From: an uncultured Bacteroidota bacterium
Lineage (GTDB): Bacteria > Bacteroidota > Bacteroidia > Flavobacteriales > Flavobacteriaceae
Length of the DNA: 64,000 nucleotides
NCBI GenBank assembly: GCA_902557655.1
Contig: CACEAZ010000001.1
Span: forward strand, 71,699-135,698
Direction of reading: 5' to 3'
A program made the position numbers and the translations under genes. The notes under the pieces are model-generated. The model was not told the DNA's origin, searched no databases, and worked only from the letters and a program-made list of their open reading frames with translations. Positions 44,479 to 54,892 of the stretch are shown here, piece after piece; positions within the stretch are counted from its first letter, which is position 1; each line of letters begins with the position of its first letter.

Positions 44479-45321
44479 GTATTTATTATACACTGCATTC
44501 CATCTAAAATTTCTAATATAGATACCTTCCTCTTTCGAAACGATAAAGGGTTTTTGTTTTATTAATGAAATTAAAAATCCTAATGAGGCGAATATAATCT
44601 TTGAGGGATCATTAGTGTTAATGGAAGACTTTAGTATAGATAGGAAACTTAACACAACTCCAAATCTCATTGTATAAAGAGCTTCACCTTGAGAAAATTT
44701 TGATTTTAACGAATATTTTTGCCCTGTTGACTTTAAATGCTTAACTATTAATTCTTTATCAGTGAAAATTTTCCAACCTTTTTTCTGCGCAAGTAATACA
44801 TCTACTGTGTCCCACCCAATTGCAGATTTTAAACCATTAATGTCTTCAAAACATTTACGTCTATAAGCTTTAATAGGGCCTCTAACATGTGATTTCGTAG
44901 CAATTTTTTCATACACCCACTTACCTTTTTTTGAAACATAGAGGTTACCGCCTGCAATACCAACATTTGAATTTTCTAAAAATATATTTTTAATTTTTTC
45001 TATATAATTTTTTGGCAACTCAATATCACCATCAAACTTGCAAATAACATCATAGTTGATTTTTAAATTTTTTAATCCAAAATTGAATGCCTCAATTACC
45101 TTTCTTCCAGGAATGTGTTCCTCTTTTGATTCGTTGTCAATAATATGAATCCAGTCACAGTCAGAAGAAAAATCATTAATTAACTTTTTTGTATTATCAG
45201 TTGAGCTGTCATTTACATAAATGACTCTGTCAGGAAGAACAGTTTGATTTATGATTGATTTTATTGATTTTTCAATAAAACCTTCTTCGTTAAAAACCGG
45301 AATAATAATACAAATCTTCAT
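44467..45321 (-). CDS. Family 2 glycosyltransferase
   Basis: A 284-residue GT-A fold enzyme. The nucleotide-sugar-binding start CIIIPVFNEEGFIEKSIKSI and a DGD metal motif (CKFDGDIELP, about residue 97) are clear, and WDTVDVLLAQKKGW contains the acidic residues of the acceptor side. A hydrophobic stretch near residues 225-255 may associate with the membrane. It transfers a sugar to an unknown lipid or polysaccharide acceptor. It overlaps the methyltransferase gene by four bases and follows the FabH-like gene, so the three form one unit. Confidence 0.87.
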   Translation of the reverse strand: MKICIIIPVFNEEGFIEKSIKSIINQTVLPDRVIYVNDSSTDNTKKLINDFSSDCDWIHIIDNESKEEHIPGRKVIEAFNFGLKNLKINYDVICKFDGDIELPKNYIEKIKNIFLENSNVGIAGGNLYVSKKGKWVYEKIATKSHVRGPIKAYRRKCFEDINGLKSAIGWDTVDVLLAQKKGWKIFTDKELIVKHLKSTGQKYSLKSKFSQGEALYTMRFGVVLSFLSILKSSINTNDPSKIIFASLGFLISLIKQKPFIVSKEEGIYIRNFRWNAVYNKYLKF

Positions 45322-45845
45322 TCCTTTATTTTTTCAGCGTAAACAATTAAATATCTATTAGTAAATAATCTCAATAAAGGTCTAAAACCAATTTTTTTTA
45401 CAGGATTAGTAAATTTTTTTTCATCAATTATTTTCCAGCCTGTTTTTTTAAGTAACAACTTAAATTGCCAATCTTCAAATTCATGGAAATGATTATCTCT
45501 TTCATCATTAATATTTCTGTAAGCTGATGAAAACCATAGATTTAGGGGAACACTACAAACTAACTTTTCAGATTTTATTTCTTTTAATACCTGAAAAGGA
45601 TTTAGTAAATGCTCAAATATTTGAAAAGCAGTAACAACACTGGCTTTACTTTGTAGTATGCTTGTCCTATCAATATCTAAATCCTCACCGCCGGTATTAT
45701 CAATTTTAAATCCATTATCTCTCAGTATCTTTGACAAAGGATTTTCAACACCTAGATCTAATATAAATTCGTTCTTACCAATGTGTTTTTTTATAAAATC
45801 AACAGTGATTTGATATCTTTTAAACGGAAAATTATTTTGATACAT
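45318..45845 (-). CDS. Class I SAM-dependent methyltransferase
   Basis: A 175-residue protein with a short, slightly degenerate SAM-binding motif I (FILDLGVENPLSKIL) followed by a conserved-looking FQIFEHLLNPFQVLKEI segment, typical of methyltransferase family 11/23 proteins. It is small and has no extra domain. The acceptor is unknown; its position between a glycosyltransferase (four-base overlap) and a FabH-like ketosynthase suggests modification of a sugar or lipid. Confidence 0.75.
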   Translation of the reverse strand: MYQNNFPFKRYQITVDFIKKHIGKNEFILDLGVENPLSKILRDNGFKIDNTGGEDLDIDRTSILQSKASVVTAFQIFEHLLNPFQVLKEIKSEKLVCSVPLNLWFSSAYRNINDERDNHFHEFEDWQFKLLLKKTGWKIIDEKKFTNPVKKIGFRPLLRLFTNRYLIVYAEKIKE

Positions 45846-45848
45846 TTA

Positions 45849-46907
45849 TTAGTATTGGTACACCATTGCATTAATATGCATTCCCGCACCTACACTAGCA
45901 AAGATAATTTTATCTCCCTTTTTAATATGATGATCAGAAAGTTTTCCCTTTACAATTAAATCAAACATTGTGGGCACAGTTGCAACTGAACTATTTCCAA
46001 ATCGATCTACAGTTAAGGGCATAATTTTTTCAGGTGCATCTTTATTATAGAGTTTAAATAATCTTTTTACTATTGCATCATCCATTTTAGCATTTGCTTG
46101 ATGAATTAATATTTTTTTAATTTCAGAGATATCCGTACCTGCTATATCAAGACATTCTTTCATGGCAGCAGGTACATTAGTTAGGGCAAATTCATAAACT
46201 TTACGCCCCCTCATTTTTATATATTTTGTTTTTTGTTCTGCGTTAGGATTATAAGATTTACCGTAAAAAAGATAAAAAACTTCATCATCAGTGTAAGTGG
46301 CAGTGTTATGAGAAATAACGCCACCTTTTTCGTCTGATTTCTCTATAATTGTAGCACCAGCACCGTCAGCAAAAATCATAGAATCTCTATCACTTACATC
46401 TACCACTCTTGATAAAGTATCAGCGCCGATAACCAAACATTTTTTTGCCATTCCAGCTTTAATAAAAGCGTATCCCTGTATCATACCTTCTAGCCATCCT
46501 GGACAACCAAATAAAATATCATATGCAACACATTTTGGATTTTTAATTTTTAATAAATTTTTGACTCTAACTGCTAAACTTGGAAAAACATCAACCTGAG
46601 TGGTATGATTACTTGCATTACCAAAATTATGAGCTAAGATTATATAATCAATTGTTTCGGGGTCAACTTTCGAATCTTCAATTGCTTTTTTAGCAGCCAG
46701 AAAAGCAATATCAGAGTTATTTAATTCATCTTTTGCATATCTTCTTTCCTTTATTCCTGTTATTTTCTGAAATTTCTCAATAATTTCTTCATTTGGGGTT
46801 TCAATTTTGTTACCCTCATTATCGTAAAATTCTTTATCTAAAAACTTTGAGTTGTCTTGTATAATTTCGGGAATATAGGATCCGGTTCCGGTTATTTTTA
46901 TATTCAT
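45849..46907 (-). CDS. FabH-like 3-oxoacyl-ACP synthase III family protein
   Basis: A 352-residue thiolase-fold ketosynthase with the complete Cys-His-Asn triad: Cys135 (LFGCPGWLEG), His269 (LIHQANAK) and Asn305 (DRFGNSSVAT). It is about 35 residues longer than Escherichia coli FabH, chiefly through an N-terminal insertion (KFLDKEFYDNEGNKIETPNE) that is typical of a second, Bacteroidota-specific group. It may start fatty-acid chains or condense other acyl units. It is followed by a methyltransferase and a glycosyltransferase rather than plsX, fabD or acpP, so a specialised lipid role is possible. Confidence 0.85.
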   Translation of the reverse strand: MNIKITGTGSYIPEIIQDNSKFLDKEFYDNEGNKIETPNEEIIEKFQKITGIKERRYAKDELNNSDIAFLAAKKAIEDSKVDPETIDYIILAHNFGNASNHTTQVDVFPSLAVRVKNLLKIKNPKCVAYDILFGCPGWLEGMIQGYAFIKAGMAKKCLVIGADTLSRVVDVSDRDSMIFADGAGATIIEKSDEKGGVISHNTATYTDDEVFYLFYGKSYNPNAEQKTKYIKMRGRKVYEFALTNVPAAMKECLDIAGTDISEIKKILIHQANAKMDDAIVKRLFKLYNKDAPEKIMPLTVDRFGNSSVATVPTMFDLIVKGKLSDHHIKKGDKIIFASVGAGMHINAMVYQY

Positions 46908-46963
46908 TTATGAATAGTGTTTTGGTTTAGTAAACTTATTAAATTAATATAATTTAAAGAAAA

Positions 46964-49810
46964 TTAATCAGCATATAATTCTACTGGGCCACAACTACAA
47001 ATTAAATTTCTATCTCCGTAAGCATCATCTACCCTTCTAACACTAGGCCAAAATTTATCTTCTTTGGTAAATTCTAATGGAAATGCTGCGGCTTCTCTTG
47101 AATATGGAAATTTCCATTCATTACCGGCGATCATTTGTAATGTGTGAGGAGCATTCTTCAACAAATTATTTTTATCATTAATATTACAATTATCTATTTC
47201 TTCCCTTATAGAAATCATTGCATCACAAAATCTATCAAGCTCATCAAGATCCTCGCTTTCTGTTGGTTCAATCATCATTGTTCCAGCTACAGGAAACGAA
47301 ACTGTTGGTGCATGAAATCCATAATCCATCAATCTTTTTGCGATGTCACTAACTTCAATTCCATTGTCCTTAAATTCACGGCAATCAATAATCATTTCAT
47401 GTGCAGATCTACCATTGTCCCCAGTGTATAATATCGGATATTTATTAATTAATCTTTCTTTGATATAATTTGCGTTTAAAATTGCAATTTCAGTAGATTT
47501 TTTAAGACCAAATGACCCAAGCATTGAAATGTAACCATAAGAAATTAAACATGCCATTGCAGATCCGTAAGGGGCTGCTGAAATTGAATCAATTGCTTTT
47601 TCACCACCAACCTTAATTAAAGGGTTTCCAGGTAAAAATGGGGTCAAATGTTTGGCTACACATATTGGTCCAACTCCGGGTCCACCACCTCCGTGAGGAA
47701 TAGCAAAAGTTTTATGTAGATTTAAATGACATACATCTGCTCCAATAGCCATTGGGCTGGTTAATCCTACTTGAGCATTCATATTAGCTCCATCCATATA
47801 AACCAATCCGCCATTTTCATGGATGGTGTTTGTTATTTTTTTTATGTCAGATTCAAAAACCCCGTGAGTGGAGGGGTATGTAATCATTAATGCAGCTAAA
47901 TTATCTTTATGTTCAATAGTTTTATTTGTTAAATCTTCAATATCAATATTACCATTATCGGTTGATTTAATCACTATTACTTTCATCCCTGCCATTACAG
48001 CACTTGCAGGGTTTGTACCATGTGCAGACGAAGGAATTAAGCATATATTCCTGTGTTTATCATTATTATTTGCATGATATGCTCTAATTACCATCAAACC
48101 GGCAAACTCTCCCTGAGCTCCAGAGTTTGGCTGTAATGAAACAGAATCAAAACCTGTTATTTCAGCTAGCTGCTTCTCAAGTTTTTTTAAGATATATGTA
48201 TAACCCTCTGCTTGATTAATTGGAGCATAGGGATGAATATTACCCCATCTGTTCCAACTAAGCGGCAGCATTTGAGATGCAGCATTTAATTTCATTGTAC
48301 AAGAACCTAAAGAAATCATTGATCTATTTAAGGCAAGATCTTTATTTTCAAGAGATTTTATGTATCTCATTAGTTTTGTTTCGGAATGATATTTTTGAAA
48401 TACTTCATCTTCCATAAAAGAAGATTCTCTAGAGTATTTTTTAGGGATATTATTTAATTTCGAAAGAGTAATGTTTTCTGATGAATCTGATTTATTATAT
48501 GTTTTAAACACTTGAAATATATCATTTAAGTCATCAAGATTAGTCGTTTCGTTTATCGAAATAGAAACTGTGTCCTTGTCAGGGTAATAAAAATTAATTT
48601 CATTTTGTTCAGCTATTGAAATAATATCTTCTTTTTTTGCTTTGACTCTTATGGTGTCAAAAAAACTATCATTTAAATTTTCAAATCCAATCTTAGACAA
48701 TGCTTCAGAAAGAGATACGGCATGACTATGAACCTTATTTCCTATCTCCTTGATACCATCTGGGCCATGAAAAACACCATACATTCCAGCCATTACTGCC
48801 AATAAAACTTGAGCCGTACAAATATTAGATGTAGCACGATCTCTTTTAATGTGTTGTTCTCTTGTTTGTAAGGCCATCCTTAAGGCTCTTTGACCATCTG
48901 TATCAACTGTAACCCCTATAATTCTACCAGGAATATTTCTTTTGTATTCTTTTTTAGTGGCAAAATAGCCAGCATGTGGTCCACCATATCCTAGTGGAAT
49001 TCCAAATCTCTGAGTACTTCCAACTACCACATCAGCTCCCATTGAACCAGGGTCTTTAAGTAATGTTAAACTTAATATATCTGCTGCAACGGCTACTTTA
49101 ATGCCAAAACTTTTACACTTTTCGATAAATGGTTCGATATCACTAATGACTCCACTACAAGATGGATACTGAACAATAGCCCCAAAAAAGGAATTATCCA
49201 AATTCACATTTTGAATTGCATCTATTACAAGCTCAATTCCAAGTGGTTTTGATCTAGATTTTAAAAGAGATAATGTTTGTGGAAAAATATCTTCACTTAC
49301 ATAAAATTTAATCGCATTACTTTTCTTTTGATCTCTATTTCTAACCGAAAAAAGTAAGGACATAGCTTCAGCGGCAGCAGTTCCCTCATCTAATAAAGAT
49401 GCATTTGCGAGTTCCATGCCAGTTAAATCAGAAACCATTGTTTGAAAATTAAGAAGTGCTTCTAACCTGCCTTGAGCTATTTCTGCCTGATAAGGAGTAT
49501 ATGCCGTATACCAACCGGGATTTTCTAGAATATTTCTTTGTATTACTGCAGGTAAATACGACCTATTATAGCCTAATCCCATATAGGTTCTGAAAACCTT
49601 ATTTTTAGATGAAATCTTCTTTAAATGCATCAAATAATCTGACTCGCTCATAGCATCATCAAGTTTCATATCTTGGGTTAATCTAATATTTTCAGGGATG
49701 GTCTCTTTAATTAAAGTTTCAAGAGAGTCAACTCCGATTTTTTGAAGCATTAAATCAACTTCTTGTTTTCTCGGACCTAAATGTCTATTTAAAAATAATT
49801 CGGTTTTCAT
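46964..49810 (-). CDS. gcvP: Glycine dehydrogenase (decarboxylating), P-protein
   Basis: A 948-residue, single-chain P-protein of the glycine cleavage system, which decarboxylates glycine and passes the aminomethyl group to GcvH. Both homologous halves are present. The PLP lysine is Lys700 in LHKTFAIPHGGGGPG; RHLGPR near the N-terminus and MISLGSCTMKLNA mark the halves. Length is the usual one for the fused form. The gcvT and gcvH genes are not nearby. The 78-base gap to the divergent membrane-protein gene is too short for a glycine riboswitch and none is visible. Confidence 0.97.
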   Translation of the reverse strand: MKTELFLNRHLGPRKQEVDLMLQKIGVDSLETLIKETIPENIRLTQDMKLDDAMSESDYLMHLKKISSKNKVFRTYMGLGYNRSYLPAVIQRNILENPGWYTAYTPYQAEIAQGRLEALLNFQTMVSDLTGMELANASLLDEGTAAAEAMSLLFSVRNRDQKKSNAIKFYVSEDIFPQTLSLLKSRSKPLGIELVIDAIQNVNLDNSFFGAIVQYPSCSGVISDIEPFIEKCKSFGIKVAVAADILSLTLLKDPGSMGADVVVGSTQRFGIPLGYGGPHAGYFATKKEYKRNIPGRIIGVTVDTDGQRALRMALQTREQHIKRDRATSNICTAQVLLAVMAGMYGVFHGPDGIKEIGNKVHSHAVSLSEALSKIGFENLNDSFFDTIRVKAKKEDIISIAEQNEINFYYPDKDTVSISINETTNLDDLNDIFQVFKTYNKSDSSENITLSKLNNIPKKYSRESSFMEDEVFQKYHSETKLMRYIKSLENKDLALNRSMISLGSCTMKLNAASQMLPLSWNRWGNIHPYAPINQAEGYTYILKKLEKQLAEITGFDSVSLQPNSGAQGEFAGLMVIRAYHANNNDKHRNICLIPSSAHGTNPASAVMAGMKVIVIKSTDNGNIDIEDLTNKTIEHKDNLAALMITYPSTHGVFESDIKKITNTIHENGGLVYMDGANMNAQVGLTSPMAIGADVCHLNLHKTFAIPHGGGGPGVGPICVAKHLTPFLPGNPLIKVGGEKAIDSISAAPYGSAMACLISYGYISMLGSFGLKKSTEIAILNANYIKERLINKYPILYTGDNGRSAHEMIIDCREFKDNGIEVSDIAKRLMDYGFHAPTVSFPVAGTMMIEPTESEDLDELDRFCDAMISIREEIDNCNINDKNNLLKNAPHTLQMIAGNEWKFPYSREAAAFPLEFTKEDKFWPSVRRVDDAYGDRNLICSCGPVELYAD

Positions 49811-49888
49811 AAAAATTTGATGAGGTTAAAAGTAAATAATTAAACAGATTTTTATATTATTAAAAATTATAAATAATGAACAAGATTT

Positions 49889-50725
49889 ATGGGTTTATTA
49901 ACAACAAAAATCAAGTCTATTTTAGATTATTATATTGATTTCAATTTTCACGTTTCATTATGTGCAATTTCCTATATTTTACTGATCTACAATCAAACTA
50001 AATTAAGCTTTGTAATAATAGACCATATTGTACTTGATATTCTGTTCGTTTTAACTGCAACTCACTTTGCATATAACTTTATAAAATATTATGAACTCAT
50101 TGTATCAAAAAACAAACCAATTCATGATTTTAGTATAACTTTTTTTTTACCTGCGTTAATATCCTTTTTCATTTTAATTTATATTTTTTTTGTTTTCACA
50201 TTTACTAAGCAAGTTTTAGTAGTTTGTATTACTTTTTTCACCGTTGCATATACAATCCCATTTTACAAAAAATATAACCTGAGATCCTACCCAATAATTA
50301 AAATCTTAACAATTTCAATTTCTTGGACATTATCAATAGTAGTACTACCTTTTTACGAAATACTTGATTCTTTTCAGTTAATATATTATTCTGTTATTAT
50401 TTTTCTAATGGTTACTGCTCAAATGGTTCCATTTGAAATTAGGGATGCGAGATTAGACGCTAATTATGTAAAGAATAGTGTAAACATTTACGGATTAAAA
50501 ACGATTAAAATAGTGGGATATATTTTATTGTTATCAATTTTAGTTTTTCAAATCATAAACATTCAAATTAATAATAGCTTTGAGCTTCATTTTTCTTCTC
50601 TAATAATATTAATTATTATGACAGTATTAATCAGGAAATCAACTGATAATCAATCTAAATATTTTAGCTCTTTAGTGGTGGAATCAATTCCTGTTTATTG
50701 GTTAATTATGGATTTAGTACTATAA
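49889..50725 (+). CDS. UbiA-like polytopic membrane protein
   Basis: A 278-residue protein with about eight membrane helices. The helix pattern, the loop [20 protein letters not shown] (121-140) and an Asp/Glu-rich segment FEIRDARLD (182-190) followed by NSVNIYGLK resemble the second substrate-binding motif of UbiA prenyltransferases. The first DxxxD motif of that family is not present: the corresponding loop reads [10 protein letters not shown]. It may be a diverged prenyltransferase or a non-catalytic relative. Its 3' end overlaps purE by six bases. Not firmly assignable. Confidence 0.6.
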   Translation: MGLLTTKIKSILDYYIDFNFHVSLCAISYILLIYNQTKLSFVIIDHIVLDILFVLTATHFAYNFIKYYELIVSKNKPIHDFSITFFLPALISFFILIYIFFVFTFTKQVLVVCITFFTVAYTIPFYKKYNLRSYPIIKILTISISWTLSIVVLPFYEILDSFQLIYYSVIIFLMVTAQMVPFEIRDARLDANYVKNSVNIYGLKTIKIVGYILLLSILVFQIINIQINNSFELHFSSLIILIIMTVLIRKSTDNQSKYFSSLVVESIPVYWLIMDLVL

Positions 50726-51199
50726 TTCTTTTTCTGAGTCAATCACTTTTTTTTCTAATTGATTTTTATAATCAACCAGCTTTTGAGAAATAACTTCATC
50801 ACTTATACCTATAATTTGGGCAGCTAAAATACCCGCATTTTTAGCTCCATTTAAGGCTACGGTTGCTACAGGGACACCATTTGGCATTTGCAGAATTGAT
50901 AATACAGAATCCCATCCGTCAATTGAATTTCTTGATTTAACAGGAACACCAATAACAGGAAGAGTGGTTATTGATGCAACCATTCCAGGAAGATGAGCAG
51001 CGCCACCAGCTCCAGCAATAATAACTTTAATACCATTATTTTTTGCACTACTTGCATATTTAAACATTTTATCCGGAGTTCTGTGAGCTGAAACAATATT
51101 TACTTCAGATTCAATTCCAAATTCCTTTAAAATTTCAATTGCATCCTGCATGACGGGAAGGTCACTTTTACTACCCATAATTATTCCTACTTTTTTCAT
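50720..51199 (-). CDS. purE: N5-carboxyaminoimidazole ribonucleotide mutase PurE
   Basis: A 159-residue mutase that moves the carboxyl group in the CAIR step of purine synthesis. The signatures are [13 protein letters not shown] at the N-terminus, SAHRTPDKM with the catalytic histidine, and [12 protein letters not shown]. It overlaps purK by four bases, so both subunits of the two-enzyme route are made together. Confidence 0.97.
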   Translation of the reverse strand: MKKVGIIMGSKSDLPVMQDAIEILKEFGIESEVNIVSAHRTPDKMFKYASSAKNNGIKVIIAGAGGAAHLPGMVASITTLPVIGVPVKSRNSIDGWDSVLSILQMPNGVPVATVALNGAKNAGILAAQIIGISDEVISQKLVDYKNQLEKKVIDSEKEL

Positions 51200-52347
51200 G
51201 ACGTAACTTTAATTTTATTTTTTATTGATTTGCCAATTTCGATAGCCTTATTGATATCTTTATTAACTATTGTAATATGCCCCATTTTCCTATTTAATCT
51301 TGATTTTTTCTTTCCATAGATATGAATATATACCCCAGGAATATCAAAAATATCATTTATATTTTTATAATTTACATTTCCTTCTTCCATATTTTCCCCC
51401 ACTAAATTTACCATTATTCCAGGGATCAGAATACCGGTTTCACCTAAAGGAAGATTTAGAATACTTCTTATGTGTTGGTCAAATTGTGAAGTTACACAAC
51501 ATTCAATTGTGTGGTGACCTGAATTATGAGGTCTAGGCGCCACTTCGTTGATTAGTATTTCATCTTTGTTTGTTACAAATAATTCTACAGCAAGTAGACC
51601 AACCATTTCAAATTTCTTAGCAATTTCTGAAGCAATTATAATTGCCTTTTCTTCTATTTGTTTTGGAATATTTGCGGGACACATAACATATTCAACTAAG
51701 TTTGATTTTTCGTTGAATTCCATTTCTACAACAGGAAAACATTTTATTTCTCCGTCAGTATTTCTTGACACTATTACCGATAATTCTTTTTTGATCGAAA
51801 CTTTTTCTTCAATTAAACATTGATGGTTGTATGAAAAATTTAGATCCTCAATATTTTTTATAATTTTTACTCCTTTACCGTCATAACCAAACCTTGAGCT
51901 TTTCCAAACAAAAGGAAACTCAAAATTATCATGAAGAAAATTTATTTTTAACTCTTCAATATTTGAATAATTCTTAAATCTTGAAGTTGGTAAATTATTT
52001 TTGCTGTAAAAATTTTTTTGATCAGATTTATTTTGAATAATCCTAAGATTTTTTGGAGAAGGATAAACCTTTTTGCCTGACTTTTCAAGAAATTCTAATG
52101 CATCTGTATTTACATTTTCAATTTCAACGGTTATCAAATCTACCGAATTCCCAAAATTGATAACATCATCATAATCAGTTATATCACCAATTATGAAATC
52201 ATCAGCAATTTTGTTACAAGGTGCATCCTTATTTGAATCCATTACTTTGGTATGGAGATCATATCTTTTTGCGTCATAAAGAAGCATTTTGCCAAGCTGA
52301 CCACCTCCGAGAATACCAAGTTTAAAATCCGAACTAAAAAATTGCAT
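51196..52347 (-). CDS. purK: N5-carboxyaminoimidazole ribonucleotide synthase PurK
   Basis: A 383-residue ATP-grasp enzyme that carboxylates AIR with bicarbonate and supplies PurE. The N-terminus after the start, [16 protein letters not shown], the ATP-grasp segment ([15 protein letters not shown]) and [16 protein letters not shown] are diagnostic. The frame extends six codons further to a TTG at 52365, but the ATG at 52347 fits the family start. A TATTTTTG box at 52374-52381 lies 26 bases upstream of it. Confidence 0.96.
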   Translation of the reverse strand: MQFFSSDFKLGILGGGQLGKMLLYDAKRYDLHTKVMDSNKDAPCNKIADDFIIGDITDYDDVINFGNSVDLITVEIENVNTDALEFLEKSGKKVYPSPKNLRIIQNKSDQKNFYSKNNLPTSRFKNYSNIEELKINFLHDNFEFPFVWKSSRFGYDGKGVKIIKNIEDLNFSYNHQCLIEEKVSIKKELSVIVSRNTDGEIKCFPVVEMEFNEKSNLVEYVMCPANIPKQIEEKAIIIASEIAKKFEMVGLLAVELFVTNKDEILINEVAPRPHNSGHHTIECCVTSQFDQHIRSILNLPLGETGILIPGIMVNLVGENMEEGNVNYKNINDIFDIPGVYIHIYGKKKSRLNRKMGHITIVNKDINKAIEIGKSIKNKIKVTS

Positions 52348-52373
52348 AAACTTATGAGCTTTCAATCTTGATG

Positions 52374-52381
52374 CAAAAATA
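52374..52381 (-). promoter_or_regulatory. -7 promoter box of purK-purE
   Basis: The minus strand reads TATTTTTG, an exact TAnnTTTG match, 26 bases before the purK ATG. Its position also argues against the TTG at 52365, which would lie on or next to the transcription start. Confidence 0.5.
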
Positions 52382-52424
52382 CATTTTAATATTTAATCAA
52401 TTAGATATTAATCTTACCAAAGAT

Positions 52425-52432
52425 TATATTTG
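52425..52432 (+). promoter_or_regulatory. -7 promoter box of the adk operon
   Basis: TATATTTG is an exact match 19 bases before the adk ATG. It is divergent from the purK box, with 43 bases between them. No clear -33 TTTG was seen. Confidence 0.55.
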
Positions 52433-52451
52433 TCTTTTAAATTAAATCAAA

Positions 52452-53024
52452 ATGAAAAACATTGTATTGTTTGGCCCCCCAGGAGCAGGAAAGGGAACAC
52501 AGGCTGAGAAAATTAAAGAAAAATATGATTTATTTCATATTTCAACAGGCGATGTATTTAGGTATAATATTAAAAATAACACGAAGTTGGGTGTTTTAGC
52601 TAAACAATATATGGATAAAGGAGATCTAGTTCCAGATCAGGTTACTATAGATATGTTAAGTGATGTAGTTGAGAAAAATATTTCAGTAAATGGATTTATT
52701 TTTGATGGTTTTCCCAGAACCCAAAGTCAAGCTGAAGCATTGGATAAATTATTAACCAAATTTAACACGTCTATTTCTGGAATGGTTGCACTTGAAGTTG
52801 ATGATGAAATACTAATTAATAGATTATTAGAAAGAGGAAAAGTGAGTGGTAGGGCAGATGACTCAAATAGCTTGATAATTAAAAACAGAATTAAGGAATA
52901 TTATAGTAAAACAGCAATCTTAAAAACATTTTATCAAAGAAAAAATTGCTATTTCGGTGTTGATGGTGTTGGAGGAATTGAAGAGATAACATCAAGGATT
53001 ACGAACGTTATTAATAACCTATAA
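52452..53024 (+). CDS. adk: Adenylate kinase
   Basis: A 190-residue enzyme balancing AMP, ADP and ATP. The P-loop GPPGAGKGTQ is at residues 7-16, the AMP-binding segment is FHISTGDVFR, and FIFDGFPRTQSQAEAL is invariant. The LID domain is of the short type without zinc-binding cysteines (RGKVSGRADD). It opens the adk-obgE-TPR-mpl-yjjG operon; obgE follows after nine bases. Confidence 0.98.
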   Translation: MKNIVLFGPPGAGKGTQAEKIKEKYDLFHISTGDVFRYNIKNNTKLGVLAKQYMDKGDLVPDQVTIDMLSDVVEKNISVNGFIFDGFPRTQSQAEALDKLLTKFNTSISGMVALEVDDEILINRLLERGKVSGRADDSNSLIIKNRIKEYYSKTAILKTFYQRKNCYFGVDGVGGIEEITSRITNVINNL

Positions 53025-53033
53025 TTTAATAAA

Positions 53034-54029
53034 ATGACTGAGGGGAATTTTGTTGATTATGTTAAAATTAATTTAGCTTCCGGAAAAGGAGGTAAAGGCT
53101 CTACTCACCTTAGAAGGGAAAAATTTGTTGCAAAAGGAGGTCCTGATGGTGGTGATGGCGGTAGAGGAGGACATATAATTTTAAAAGGAAATTCAAATTA
53201 TTGGACTTTGTACCATTTAAAGTTTAAAAGACATTTTAAGGCAGAAAATGGTTATGATGGGGGCAAAAGCAGATTAACCGGGGCTAACGGTAATGATATT
53301 TATATTCAGGTTCCGTTAGGAACAGTTGTTAAAAGTTCAGAGGATGAAAAAACACTTTTTGAAATCACAGATGATGGTGAAGAAAAAATAGTTTGTCAGG
53401 GTGGAAAAGGGGGTAGAGGAAATTGGCACTTTAAATCTTCAACCAATCAAACACCTAGATATGCACAGCCTGGTCTTGGGAACGAAGAAAAGCAGATCAC
53501 ATTAGAGTTAAAGGTATTAGCTGATGTGGGTTTGGTTGGATTTCCAAATGCAGGTAAATCTACATTATTATCTGTAGTTACTGATGCAAAACCAAAAATT
53601 GCAGATTATGAGTTTACAACACTCAAGCCAAATTTAGGTATTGTTAAATACCGTGATTATAAATCTTTTATAATGGCAGATATACCTGGAATTATTGAGG
53701 GAGCTTCCGAAGGAAAGGGTCTTGGTCATTATTTTTTAAGACATATTGAGCGAAATTCAACATTATTGTTCTTGATTCCATCTGATTCTGATGATATTGT
53801 AAAAAGATATAATATCCTTCTTGGTGAATTGAAAAAATACAATCCAGAAATGCTGGATAAAAGTAGATTAATTGCAATTACTAAGTGTGATTTACTAGAC
53901 GAAGAATTGATGAATGAGATTGAAAAAGATATCAAAAAATCAATAAATATTGAATTTATATTTATTTCGTCTATTTCAAACATTGGTTTATCAGAACTAA
54001 AAGATAAAGTATGGGCGATGTTAAATTAA
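53034..54029 (+). CDS. obgE: GTPase ObgE/CgtA
   Basis: A 331-residue GTPase involved in 50S assembly and stress control. The glycine-rich Obg fold occupies residues 1-160 ([18 protein letters not shown], then [14 protein letters not shown]), followed by the G domain: G1 [10 protein letters not shown]3 DIPG and G4 TKCD. There is no C-terminal OCT domain, as is usual in Bacteroidota. It lies nine bases after adk. Confidence 0.97.
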   Translation: MTEGNFVDYVKINLASGKGGKGSTHLRREKFVAKGGPDGGDGGRGGHIILKGNSNYWTLYHLKFKRHFKAENGYDGGKSRLTGANGNDIYIQVPLGTVVKSSEDEKTLFEITDDGEEKIVCQGGKGGRGNWHFKSSTNQTPRYAQPGLGNEEKQITLELKVLADVGLVGFPNAGKSTLLSVVTDAKPKIADYEFTTLKPNLGIVKYRDYKSFIMADIPGIIEGASEGKGLGHYFLRHIERNSTLLFLIPSDSDDIVKRYNILLGELKKYNPEMLDKSRLIAITKCDLLDEELMNEIEKDIKKSINIEFIFISSISNIGLSELKDKVWAMLN

Positions 54030-54037
54030 AGTAAATC

Positions 54038-54892
54038 ATGAATAATACTCTCTTTTTCCTCTTAATTTTCCCCGTCTTAATGTTTTCGCAGTCTGTTTCA
54101 AAAGATTCATTGATAAAAATCCATAAAACCAATAATTTAAATCAAGAAGTATTAATTAAACTTGGAGAAGAATATGCAGCTGAAAAAGATTGGGAAAAAG
54201 CAATATATTATTATGACAAATTAGTAAAAATAGATCCTGAGAACTCCGATTATTTATATCGATTGGGTGGAACTCAGGCAGCATATTCTGAGGTAGTAAA
54301 TAAATTTAGAGTTTTATCAATTATCAATAGTGCCAAAAAGAATTTAATTAAATCTGCATCTCTAGACACAAATCATATTTACAGTAGGTGGGCACTTGTT
54401 CAAATTTTGACAGAATTACCTAAATTCTTAGGAGGTAATAAAACAACCGCATTAGATTATACTAAAGAGATTTATGATATTTCTAAAATACATGGATTAT
54501 TAGCCTATTATTATATATATAATTTTCAAAAAAATGAAGGCTTAATTTTAGATACAGAAGTAAAAATATTTACAGAAATTCAGTCTAATCCTATACTATT
54601 TGAATTTAATTATTTCAATTTTGTTATTGGCAAACTATTAATCAATACAGACACAAGTCAATTCAATTTAGCTTTAAGGTACTTAAACAGATATCTTTTA
54701 AATTACTCCTCTGCGGATCGTTTTTCGTTAGAGGAAGTATATTATTATTTGGCTTACTGTAATTTTTATTTGGGTAACAATAATTCTCTCACTCATTTAA
54801 AAAAATCAAGGGAAATCGCCTTAAAATCACAGAAAAAAAATTATAACTTGATAAGTAAAATTGAAGAATTAAATAAATTGATGAATTTATGA
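54038..54892 (+). CDS. Secreted tetratricopeptide-repeat protein
   Basis: A 284-residue exported protein with a signal peptide ending MFSQ (about 17). One clear TPR is visible (LGEEYAAEKDWEKAIYYYDKLVKIDPENSDYLYRLG, roughly residues 41-76), and further helical repeats follow, including LNRYLLNYSSADRF near the C-terminus. It resembles the family of periplasmic TPR proteins found beside obgE in flavobacteria. A scaffolding role is likely; partners are unknown. It overlaps mpl by four bases, hinting at a link with peptidoglycan recycling. Confidence 0.75.
   Translation: MNNTLFFLLIFPVLMFSQSVSKDSLIKIHKTNNLNQEVLIKLGEEYAAEKDWEKAIYYYDKLVKIDPENSDYLYRLGGTQAAYSEVVNKFRVLSIINSAKKNLIKSASLDTNHIYSRWALVQILTELPKFLGGNKTTALDYTKEIYDISKIHGLLAYYYIYNFQKNEGLILDTEVKIFTEIQSNPILFEFNYFNFVIGKLLINTDTSQFNLALRYLNRYLLNYSSADRFSLEEVYYYLAYCNFYLGNNNSLTHLKKSREIALKSQKKNYNLISKIEELNKLMNL

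Noticed and set aside
49811-49888. Glycine riboswitch upstream of gcvP
   Set aside because: The gap is only 78 bases, AT-rich, and shows none of the conserved aptamer segments.
52348-52365. TTG start for purK
   Set aside because: The ATG at 52347 gives the normal family start, and the promoter box is too close to the TTG.
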